Below, in pieces: positions 10,428-20,340 of a stretch of DNA of 24,865 bases (its first letter is position 1; the number at the start of each line of letters is the position of its first letter). The DNA is taken from NCBI GenBank assembly GCA_900618425.1, contig UZAN01040511.1, positions 19,822-44,686 on the forward strand. The letters are read 5' to 3'. This DNA is from Echinostoma caproni (Eukaryota; Platyhelminthes; Trematoda; Plagiorchiida; Echinostomatidae). A program made the position numbers and the translations under genes. Under the pieces are notes generated by a model, which ran no database searches, was not told the DNA's origin, and saw only the letters and a program-made list of their open reading frames with translations.

Positions 10428-10880
10428 ATAGGATACTTGCGACAACTTCGGTGTCTAATTTTAAAGAATATGGGACTGAAAACGGTACCGATACAACTGA
10501 CCAATTGCTCCCGACTGCAAATCCTAAACCTCTATGGGAATCAGATCACCACATTACCGGAAGAGCTGAATAAATTGCACAAATTGGAACAACTTTATCT
10601 GGATCCGAGACACTTCATCCAGGTTGTCACAAGTCATCGTCAACCGTCCAGACCGTTTGGACCGAATCTGTCTGCCAGATCACCCAATCCTTTCGTTCAA
10701 TCGATTCCGGATAACATTCGATCGTTGTTGGTGAGTGCCCCCGAGCAAACTGCAGGACAGTCAGACGATTCGGTCAAATTAGATCGGGGAATTCTCGAAC
10801 AAATCCGAGGACTGTTGAAACAAGGCAAAATGAAATCGCTCCATGTGCCTAATGTGATTTTTCGTCTGAAAAACATTCGT
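10428..10880 (+). CDS. leucine-rich-repeat protein, internal exon 1 of those visible
   Basis: This is a 151-codon exon, phase 0 at both ends, with acceptor ccaacag and donor gtaagt at 10881. LRR proteins of this kind bind partner proteins on a curved repeat scaffold. Residues 1-21 and 22-44 are two LRR units (LRCLILKNMGLKTVP and LQILNLYGNQITTLP). A third (LEQLYLDPRHF) begins at residue 53 and is broken by a Ser/Pro/Arg-rich insert of about 23 residues before resuming with VQSIPDNIRSLL. A charged linker at about residues 102-134 follows (AGQSDDSVKLDRG, EQIRGLLKQGK). MKSLHVPNVIFRLKNIR then starts the next repeat, which is completed by the exon at 20020. The exon starts inside an LRR, so at least one upstream exon exists. 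There are no cysteine caps, so an intracellular protein is inferred. Family known; orthologue not assigned. Confidence 0.85.
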
Positions 10881-11324
10881 GTAAGTGAATAGCTATGTAG
10901 TCCGTTTAACGAAGTGAGGAAAATGCTCTTTATTGATGCTAAACACTTGCATTTTATGATCACTAGAGACTACAGAATGCCGCAAGGATTCCTCGTTAGT
11001 TACGTTGATAAAAACTGGTATGAACTATTCATTTTTGTCTTTTATTCTATTCAAAATGTGCAGAATTTGAATCGTAAATTAAAACAGGCTACTTGAACCT
11101 ATTTTTGCTGTCAAAACCGCAAGATCAAACTGAGTGGAATTAATGTGATTTACATCTTACACCACACCATTAAAGCGAGCGAGATTCTACCCAATCCAAA
11201 GAACAGTAACTTTAGCCACCCGATTCAGGGAGATTCGAAAAAAACATGGAAAATATTAAGGTCTAAGACAGTCACCTTATCGATTGATTGTTGCAGACAG
11301 GGGTCAAATATCGAAGATTGTTTC

Positions 11325-11604
11325 AACCGTGTAGCTCAGGGATAAGAGTTTGAAGTCCCAACCCGAATGTTCACGGTTGGAGTCCTGACAGGGACACAAA
11401 AATTATGCACTGCAGACGGGTCCCAAACAGAACGAGCCAGCCGTCCAGTACTCTCTGTAGGTCATTACTAGCATTTCAATCGTTTGTAAATGCACTACCT
11501 CGTGGGGAATTACCGATCCCCCCCCCAGAAGTGAAACCCTCCCACCCAAGACCATCAAGAGTGCCTGGTGGCTCTGAACAATCGAAAGGGATAATCGAAA
11601 TTCG
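11325..11604 (+). mobile_element. tRNA-derived SINE, fullest copy (copy 2)
   Basis: It has a box-A-like gtagctcagggataagag from 11331 and a box-B-like ggttggagtcc at 11375-11385. The body follows: gtcccaaacagaacgagcca, agtactctctgtaggtcatt, cgtggggaattaccgatccc, a C9 run at 11518-11526, aagaccatcaagagtgcctg and an end near gaacaatcgaaagggataat. The tail continues as an imperfect cgaaatt repeat to about 11620. It aligns with copy 1 over the head and with copy 3 over the body, so together they define an element of roughly 280 bp. It sits in sense orientation inside the 9.1-kb intron. Confidence 0.8.
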
Positions 11605-12591
11605 ATACTCGAAATTGAAGATACGTTTTTTTTAATTTAACCGCAATAGTGCTCTCCTTTTTACTATCGTTATTCGAGGTGTGAAACAGTGCACATTTAA
11701 GTAAGAAAATAGGAACCAGTGAGCTTTTATTAGAACTGTATTTTCAGCCTTGATACTAATCCCGTGGAGTTTACGTAGTGCATTAAAACCTGTGACACAA
11801 GCCTCCAACGAAGATGCCACGCTACATTCGCTACTTTCCTCAGACACAGCCCCTTTAGTTTTGCTTGGCATTTTGGATCACTTTTCCAAATGTGACGCAG
11901 AGTTACCGTGCTACACGAATTGCTCGCAGATCCATAATGAAAATTGGAGAATAAATCGACCATTGATGAACGTGACATCAAAATGAAGGAACAAGGCTAC
12001 GAAAGAAGAAGTTAGTTTATCAAAGAAATCAAACGGATGAAGCAATATGTACAAGAAAATGTCATTGGCTCAGACTGTGCCAACCAATCAGCTTCCATTT
12101 TCTTCCGGTCTTGTTAGTCTCGCATGCACCACAGCAAAAGTGATTGGTCCAACTCGTTAGCTTTCCCCTAATCTACAGGAGAATATAGCACACAACGTTT
12201 TGGTAAACATTGTCTGATAGCTTTGCATCATCAACATCTTGTTTAATGCTCTCAAGGAACTGAAAAATCCAATCAGATGGTGTGCTTTTCGTCCTAAAAT
12301 AAAGAATATTTATCACACGGAAGCATTGAGATACATGTTGACCATGAAAAATAAGGACTAGTGAATAGCAGAAAGTACATCGGTAAGTATGCTTCATTTT
12401 GTTGATAAATGGCATCCAGCCTTTCCTGTCTTCAAAGTAATTTTATAAAACTACCAAAAATCATTCACAAAACCGATTTTTACTATAGTTGTTGCAAATG
12501 TACTGCAGATGATGATAAATATCCTAATATATACCGGACCAAATGGGACTACAACAATTCATGCGTTTTGATTGTATAGTGTAATCAATTG

Positions 12592-12609
12592 TAATATATA
12601 TATATATTT
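12592..12609. repeat. TA dinucleotide microsatellite
   Basis: A run of about eight AT units lies within an AT-rich part of the large intron. It is a simple sequence repeat only. Confidence 0.85.
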
Positions 12610-13013
12610 AGACAGAGAAATAGAACGTTGAGGTAACGAAGGTCTTCATTTAAAGGCCAGTGTCCCTCAATAGAACTTTCTCAGTAAAAAAACTATAAAC
12701 ATTTACGAATGCCCTGAAATGCTTTGAAAAAAATAAAGTACCACCCCAAAGAATGCAACTCTTATTGCTGTTTTTATCGATACCCGTGACGTGGGGTAAT
12801 CCAATGAGCCAATACGCTCAAAGCTGTGCCAACAAAGTAGTCGGCTAATTTTCCAGCGAACGGCCACATTGTTATTTGCGAGTAACACAATGTTTGCCAA
12901 CATACCATCTATGGTCCGGTGACTTCGCTGCTGTATTGTCGTAAGATTATTTTTAAACATCGACACCACACGGAGGCTACCACAAATAGTGAGTGATTCN
13001 AGAGGCACGGGGA

Positions 13014-13025
13014 CTGGGGGGGGGG
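13014..13025. repeat. G-homopolymer tract
   Basis: A G-run of about eleven bases lies shortly after the undetermined base at 13000. With the second G-run at about 13191-13209 it makes this part of the intron G-rich on the plus strand and a likely sequencing trouble spot. Confidence 0.75.
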
Positions 13026-13190
13026 CGCATATTTTTCACAAATTTAAAAACAAAAACCGCCCCGTTTGACCACCCAGGTAAAAGTGGTGCGCATAAAATT
13101 TCCACGAACGTTCTCATTTGGTTTTGGTCAAAATGTCGGACGGGGTGAGGGGGTGCGTGAACCAGCTCAGTTCTGTTTGATCTGAATCGT

Positions 13191-13275
13191 TCGGGGGGGG
13201 GGAGGGGGGAATCACACAAATCATCTGTGTGTGTGTGTGTGCACGCGTGCGAGTGTGTGTGTGTGTGGGTGGGTT
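13191..13275. repeat. G-run followed by compound TG microsatellite
   Basis: G-runs of about ten and six bases at 13191-13209 are followed by (TG)8 at 13226-13241, a cacgcgtgcgag interruption and another (TG)n to about 13267, ending in gggtgggt. The combination of G-runs and TG tract could form non-B DNA; that is inferred from composition only. The minus-strand open frame at 12977-13297 that crosses it reads Thr-His repeats and is not credible as a gene. Confidence 0.8.
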
Positions 13276-14441
13276 CCGGAACACCACCGATTCGCATTCA
13301 ACACAGTCTTTTGCTTCCGGTCAAACTCCTTGTTACAATGCGAGGGAATATATGCCTATGAACTTTCTGATTTGAACGAACTGCGCACGACCACACGATA
13401 TCTTACAATTTTCGTTTCGATAAACAAGCTATCGGTTAGTGTTCTCATATAGCAGATGAAGTAGTTATGCTGAGAATTAATCCTGATATTTGAGATTAAG
13501 CCACTCATTTAAGTTCATTTAGAACTGCTTGTATTTGATCTATAAATGTATCGATTTAAGTCAACAAATACAGTGTTATCTAGATGAGTATATGTCCAGA
13601 AAGTGGCTGAACGAGCTCATTTCGCCCATGAATCTTTCCTAATGAAGTGCGTTTCGTGCGAGAGATTCCGGTTGCGTGACCAAAAGACAGATCTACTGAA
13701 ATTTTAAAGCGATATCCGTGAAAATTGCAGATAACTTTTATTGCTACAGCAATTGTCTTCAAACTCAAGTGCAATTATTGTGTGACTCCCGTTTTGTTCT
13801 ATCGCGAAAATGGGCCCAGTTAGCACGCCTGCGTTATCCTTTCTATTCACACTATAGTGAATCACCAAATGAGTTTTGTCGCCATAGCACGTGCACCCCC
13901 AGTTTTTGAATCCACCGCGTCAGTGTTCGGACCATTTAAACTGTGGACCAGAATAACCCTTGCAACACCCACTTATCGGCTCCTCGACCACATTCACTCA
14001 CGTATTATCCTGGACAATAACATCAAAGCCTTCTGTGGTGGTCAGACCGCTGAGTTCATTTGTGCCCGAAGTGAGCATTCACATGCTGAAAAACCGNTCA
14101 GCCTACTCGTTGTACACGGTCTCTGTCTGCATATCCGTGTTTAAGTCACTGTTGTCCATGTGTGTGTGTGTACTTCACCTGTTTCAATGAATTTTTCCAT
14201 TTGTTGATTCTCGGATACAGAGCCCACTGTACGTGAACGATAGCATGAAAAAGTAAAACCAACTGTGACAGTTCAAGATAGGTCTAGGTGCAAAATGATC
14301 AGAGAATTTGTTCCCAACCCCTCCCCTGTCCTGTACGAACGAAGCGGAAATCCCATAATAATGAATGCGGGTGAGAAAATAATTTCTCCTGATTCTACAT
14401 CTATCTCAGTCGAAGTTTCTTCCACTTCAAGTTGATGACGT

Positions 14442-15095
14442 TTGTTTTTTCCTCGTGATTACGATATTGATTGTTTTATCGAGTTTTCACTTTCGCTCAC
14501 TTTGATGATTGCGCTCTCCATCACACGGACACGCACACAAAGTCCGCAATCGCTCCAAATTGATAAAATCATTGATAGCTTTCTGTTCATCAGTGATATC
14601 GGAAGATCAAATTACTCGCTAAACTTGTTTCGGATGGACAGGAACTGGTATACATGGATACACAAACACGCGGACATGCACAAACAAGTTGATTCCCTCA
14701 AAAGAACGAAATATACGCACAGAATCCCTGGAATGAAGCTAATACGAATGACTGGAAACCCACACACATACAGACACACACACACACAGACCTTTGATGA
14801 AGAATTCAACGCTAGTCTCCGGTTACCCGGTATTTTGAGGGCTTATTTTGAGCGGTCGTTGTGCGGTGGGGATGTTGTAAAAAATACGTCAGATATGTTG
14901 TTCTTAATTTATTTCTACCGTGGTCAAAGTGACACGGGATCGATTTTGATAGTATCGGACAATCCGGTCATCCTCTTTCTTTTTCCTAGTTATGTATATT
15001 TTCTGAGCCGAAAGTCACCTTTGGAAATTAAACAACAGGAACATATGATGCATCGGAAAAGATTTATTATTTTAAGTTTACCACAAACAGATTAA
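14442..15095 (+). other. 217-codon open frame inside intron, unassigned
   Basis: This is the second longest open frame in the window. I recognise no domain. It reads through a CA microsatellite at 14761-14789 as Thr-His repeats, and contains scattered hydrophobic stretches (MLFLIYFYRG, VILFLFPSYVYFL) as often seen in AT-rich chance frames. It has no splice-supported neighbours and no relation to the LRR repeats. It is probably non-coding. Confidence 0.15.
14761..14789. repeat. CA microsatellite (imperfect)
   Basis: CA units are interrupted by ta and ga. This is a simple repeat inside the large intron. Confidence 0.85.
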
Positions 15096-15456
15096 AGCCA
15101 GGATCATTGTGCGATCCATAAACAGAGACTGGAGACTGGCCTCGTCGTCACACGTCTTCTGATCAGAAAACGGTTATTGAACGAATGCATTCTAATGCAA
15201 CAATCACATCACATAACCGTGGTTCTGATTATCGGGAAGTCTCTTGCTTTATACAGTTATCCACCCAATACTCCGTTTATGCTTCTCCGCTGGTCCTAAA
15301 TTGGCATAATACCCAAATGTGAATAACAAGAGGAAACTACTAGTGGTTGCGTCGTTAAGGGTGGCATATTTTGCCGTTTCAAATCTCTACATTCTCGACG
15401 CATTCCGTTTTGTCTTCTGGTGTGTTGACTACGATGGAATTCGTGAGCGAGCATTC

Positions 15457-15477
15457 ACAATATACAATATACAATAC
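15457..15477. repeat. short 7-bp tandem repeat
   Basis: Three units of acaatat/acaatac stand in tandem. It is too short to classify further. Confidence 0.6.
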
Positions 15478-17663
15478 AAAGTAGATCTGGTCTGAAATAT
15501 TTTACGCAGCGTGCTTTTCAGTTATTCTAGAGCACTTTCACTATCAATAGTAAATTTAGTAGTGCTATTTATTCAAGTGACTTATTGAACCAATATAAAT
15601 AGGATGAATGTCTCCTTAGGCTGTATATAAAGGGTCAAGTGATATTATCTTTTAAATTTTTTTTACTTTTCATCAGTTCTTTTTCTCGCATGCTCTAGCA
15701 ACAGAGACGATTAAGTTACAATCCCTAGGATCTACTACTGATCGGTTAGGGAACCAGACTACTTCAAATATGTGACTTGAAGCAGGAAGGTGAAGTATGG
15801 TGCATATTGAGTCAGCAACAATAAAACTCCGCCACGGTAATATCCCTTCGCAGGGCAACGTTGTAGGCCTAAGTTTTGAGGGCATTTGTGTGCGAACTGG
15901 TAAAACGCCACCATGATTTAAACCATTTGGCATAAAGCTATATCCGTAAAACCTAATTCTTTGGCCACAATCTGTAATCCCTACGCTTTGACTCACAAGC
16001 TATTCAAACATCAGTGAGCTCGGTCAAAAAGTATTGGAATATTCGGGGGTCACTAAATTGTGAAAATTTTATTCTTCACGAATGTTGATGTTTCAAAATG
16101 TGCTTAGCAAATTAGCAAATTGTCGATCGCATGCTGCCTAGTGTACCATCGTAATGGCACCAAATGCCGCACCACATATTGATTGGAGAAGGTTTGAACG
16201 TTGCGGCTGTATCGCTGTATCGTATGGCTTCATTGTTTTCAATGAACCGGTTTTTATCTTGCTAATTGATAGGGTGAATCAAATGACAGAAAACGCGCTC
16301 ATGTATTTTAAATTACTCAACACTTTTTCCAGCGGGATTGAAAAGGGTCTCTATGGTGGATGGAAGCAAATTTGGTGGTTCCCATGTAATGGTGTATCCA
16401 TAGCATTTCGATGAATGGGTCCATTCTTAAAGATAGAAACAACAGGAACACCTGAATGCTCGTGACTAAAGTATCGTGACTTTTGGTTGAAAGATTTTGG
16501 GTCGAGGCTCAACAATTACAGATTAACGCTAAAGCTCAATGGCAAAAGATGAACTGATGAGCAAGATCAAGCCGGTAGACCACCCGAATTCTCGTGGATC
16601 TGGTAAGAAATTTTAATATCACGAAATCTCTCCTGCATGAAACCAAGCTTATAAGATGCCCAGTGAATGTATATTCACCATCCGCAACGGTGTAAAATTA
16701 CCACAACTCAGAAATGCTCTGGCGTCGTGCACGTTGAGTGTAGATCAAAACCGATGTGGTGGTTCCATGTGACAGGTCTGCTTCGTTTCGGGTTCAAACC
16801 ACTACCCTGCAAACCAGTTGTAGATGCAAATTGTCTACGGCCCTGAATGCAACGTGGCATTCTTAATATCAGAATCCTAAATAAAGTACGAACTACATTT
16901 TCGGTTGTTTTGTAATGATTATTTCATCACGTAAGTTGTACGCAGTATTACTTGTATCGGTTTAATGTAATGTGCAAGAAGTTATGATCTATTTGTACCG
17001 GCAAGTAAATTTAAATAATAAGGAGCACTCATTCACTTTTTATGTGGACTGATTTGGGTTATAATCGCAAGCTTTATTCGCTTTCCAGCACAGAATTTTA
17101 TTTCGTCCAATAACAGCCTAATGCAATCGGTATTCACATATTTCAATGTGATTATAGCATTGTTCAACTCAAGTGCCTTCAAAACATATCTCAACCAATC
17201 TTTCAAATAATATCAATTGCAAGATAATAGTCTCTATTTCAATAGATCACGAATCTCCTCGTTCTAGGTGAAAACGGGAAATTTACAAATTGACTCATTC
17301 TAATAAATGAATCCTGTTTCATGGGAGGCTTCGTTACTTTACAGCTAATGAACCACTAACGTTATCGAAGTTCAGAAGTCCTACACTTAATGGTATTCGA
17401 CCAATAGAAACAAAACATGCGCGGATATTAGAACGGATATGTTGCAATATCATATTCCATCGTGAATAAGACTCAGAACACTATGTGTCGGGAGGGGCAA
17501 ATTCGATCAATACTAGGGTGTCGCATGAGTTTGATCAATACCTGCATATCTTACAATAAGCATCATAAAAACGACTCGACAAAATTTCCTTGGAAGCACA
17601 CGACCAGGTTCTTGCCGCTCATTAGGTATGCGTATCCGGCAATCTTTTATCAGCTCATTCATA

Positions 17664-17686
17664 CATATATATATATGTGTGTGTAT
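17664..17686. repeat. compound AT/GT microsatellite
   Basis: catatatatatatgtgtgtg is a compound dinucleotide repeat in the large intron. It has no other feature. Confidence 0.85.
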
Positions 17687-20019
17687 TAAAGAATACATTA
17701 ACCGACAGTGATGCCATAAACGCCTGAGGAATAAATACTTCGGCGTTTTATACAATGATTCCGTTTATGAATTTCATCATCCAAATAGTTACCTGATTAT
17801 AATTTTGAGAAAAATCTCTATTTTAGGTCTTCTTTATTAGGATAATAAAAATATTTTGTTCACCTCGGCTCACTTGATATATGTATGCGTAACAAAACGT
17901 GCAGTTCATGATCGAGAGGAGATCTGAACAGTGGACCCTTGTGAGTCTACAGATGAGAGAATAGAACACCCATGGAGTGGATTTCAAACATACGAACTAT
18001 CATCAAAGCTCTGTGTTTCCTCCAGGAACAATCACGAGGACTCTACCCCTATATTGTCATTCTCTCTATTTTTCTTGGCTGTCTAATCGGTGATGCTCGA
18101 TCCAGTAACTTTTGACTGAGCTTATGCGTCGCGAACGAAAGGCTGCCTACGTACACATCTTCAGCCATCATACCAGCATACAATGCTCATCAACGGACGG
18201 AATTCTGGGGTGCATGAGACACAATAAATCGGTTTTTATAGCTGTTTGGATTCTTTTTCAATTTTTAGCTTTAATGGACATACATACTGCAATAACCTGA
18301 AACAGAATCAACAAAGAGAAACAAGATGGGTACATTTGGAAATCCACTCACCAACCACCGCATTCCGAAAATGTGCTTCTTCCAAGGAAGTCTTTGTTTT
18401 TTAAATGTCGCATTTCGGGTACTATGATATTCAGGGAAGTGTCCTCGAAAAAAGCGTCAACAGACCGTTTTTATCAACTGAAGTTGGTTTAACAATTCTG
18501 TTCTATGTTGGTGCAGGGAAGCCGCTTAGGCCACACATTGAATAGGACACAAAGTGGAACAGGGATAGAATGGACATTTTTTCAACTGCATGCAATAAAG
18601 GATAGACCGGAAGATCAACTCACTAACATTTGATGAGAATTTCAAAGCTCTATGTGTTTTCCCATTGTGCATGCCATATGTTTTTTCAACTCCCAAAATT
18701 CAGCAAATTTTTGGATACTAAATTATTTCGTTCTTTTCCTGCTCAGCTGTTCAAAATTCTACTGTACTCTGGGGACCAAAATGAGCCGAAATTTGTCTAA
18801 ATTGCCTGGGGCTCAACCGTAATCATCACTCAGTTTCTAGAAATTCTAAAAAGGCTTTTTAATAAATCTGTCAAACTGGATGAGTGAAACGTCATTTCCT
18901 AGTTGGATTTGAATTGGTTTGTGAAACGCAGCACGATGTGTGAAACGCTTCTTTTGATGGCCCATTTGTGCGAACCCAATTGAGCAAGCATTAGGTTCGA
19001 GCTTCATTGACATTCAAAACTGATGAGTGGGTGACTCCCATGACTGCCTAAAACGGACACTATACTAATGCAGTTATGGAATCACACCTAATGCTCTGAT
19101 CTTTTCGCATTCCTTCACGCACTCAACTAAGAGAAGCGTACGAACTCTCTACGTTGCATCTAAGCTAAGTTTCACCGCCGATTTTCCCCGGAGTCTCCAT
19201 AATCCATCAGAGGAACTGTAAGGCAATTGAATTTTACGAAAACTTTCAAATCTGTCACTCAATGAAATTTAAACAATTATTTTTGTGTACTTCAACGATC
19301 CTGGAAAATATTTACCATGGAAGTCAGTTTACCACTGACTGACTGTTTCGCTAATTTCGATGCTTAACCAAATAAAGATCATATGTTTTTTATATGGGGA
19401 ATTCCTCGTGTATAGAACAAATCAAGCGTGAACTAAAAAGCTAAGAGGCTTCATTTGCTCTATGCTTGACAAATTCACACTAGGAAATTGAATCAAATCC
19501 TCCAATACGCGCATGCAAATATCAGACTGTTAGGGAGAACCTCATGGACTAGCTGGTATTGCGTACTCTATATACGGCTGCAGATGGGATTTGTAAGTGG
19601 ATTCCAATCCCTGCAAAACTCGCACCAGATATCAGCAAAATAAGATGATACTTTATCTGTATAGCACAAATATCCCTTACAGAGTCCTATGCTAGAACAT
19701 CAATAACTCATATATGGATATGGAACTTCATCAATATTTTATCGTCTATATACGAATCTTGAATGTTTGAAAATTCTGATACACTTATACATATGAGTTA
19801 CTTTAAATTATATACCATAAGTTATATTAAATTAGTAAATCAGATGAAAAATGCCACTTTTTAACTACAAAAACATTTCCACTGCATGATCAAGTGTTGT
19901 TTTGTTTGAGTCGTTTTATTGTTCGGTCACACGGTCACATTCTCTTCTGTCCATCTCAACCCACGACCTGCCCCCTCCCTCACTTCCATTGTATTTTATG
20001 CACATCATCTACCGAATAG

Positions 20020-20340
20020 TTTCTTCGTTTGGAACAGTGCTGTATGAACACACTACCCGAAAATTTGACCACCATGAAATGCTTGGAATCGATCAGTTTA
20101 GCGGGCAACTATTTTCGCAACATACCCAGCGGGCTATTTGGCTTGCGGCGAACGCTGAAGTTTTTGAATCTGTCCGAAAATGCACTGAACAGTGAGAACA
20201 ATGTCTTACGATCTGGGTTCGGAAATGAATTGTCCAACCTGGTACAACTTCAACTACGTCATATGGGGTTGCGTCAAATTGAACCCGGTTCGTTGTTTGG
20301 TCTCACGCGGTTGGAACTGTTGGATTTGAGTGAGAATAAG
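20020..20340 (+). CDS. leucine-rich-repeat protein, internal exon 2 of those visible
   Basis: This is a 107-codon exon, phase 0 at both ends. The acceptor is accgaatag after a C/T-rich tract; the donor follows AAG at 20341 as gtggtt, a weak but usable site. The translation is nearly all LRR. FLRLEQCCMNTLP completes the repeat begun in the previous exon. Then come LESISLAGNYFRNIP, LKFLNLSENALNSENNVL with a longer connecting loop, LVQLQLRHMGLRQIEP, and LELLDLSENK, which is cut in mid-repeat and completed by LSSIP in the next exon. The start at 20020 is chosen over the AG at 20036-20037 because the latter would remove FLRLEQ and destroy a canonical LxLxxCxMxxLP unit. A stop codon in frame at 20017-20019 bars further extension. 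Confidence in the LRR identity is high; the exact acceptor is inferred. Confidence 0.9.

Larger units (their letters stand above)
10881..20019 (+). other. large intron (9.1 kb) of the LRR gene
   Basis: It runs from the gtaagt donor at 10881 to the aatag acceptor at 20018-20019, which is preceded by a C/T-rich tract (cctgccccctccctcacttc). It contains the most complete SINE copy, a TG microsatellite, G-runs, TA repeats, two undetermined bases (13000, 14097) and several unassigned open frames, the longest at 14442-15095. I saw no further LRR-like segment inside, and the protein across the junction needs none: RLKNIR joins FLRLEQCCMNTLP to make one regular LRR. The intron assignment rests on that continuity. 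Confidence 0.75.

Noticed and set aside
10220..10573. 117-codon plus frame overlapping the first LRR exon
   Set aside because: It is in a different frame from the LRR coding sequence and has no domain; it is a shadow of the real exon.
12977..13297. 106-codon minus-strand frame with Thr-His repeats
   Set aside because: It reads a TG microsatellite and G-runs and includes an undetermined base; it is a composition artefact.
15673..15996. 107-codon minus-strand frame
   Set aside because: No domain, no repeat match and no splice-supported partner; it is treated as a chance frame inside the large intron.
16014..16414. Tc1/mariner-like end and transposase piece (cagtgagctcggtcaaaaag, followed by a frame with GCIAVSYGFIVF and a WKQIWW stretch)
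   Set aside because: The start resembles some Tc1 terminal repeats, but I found no matching inverted end downstream, and the 86-codon frame lacks the DDE landmarks. The likeness is too weak to annotate.
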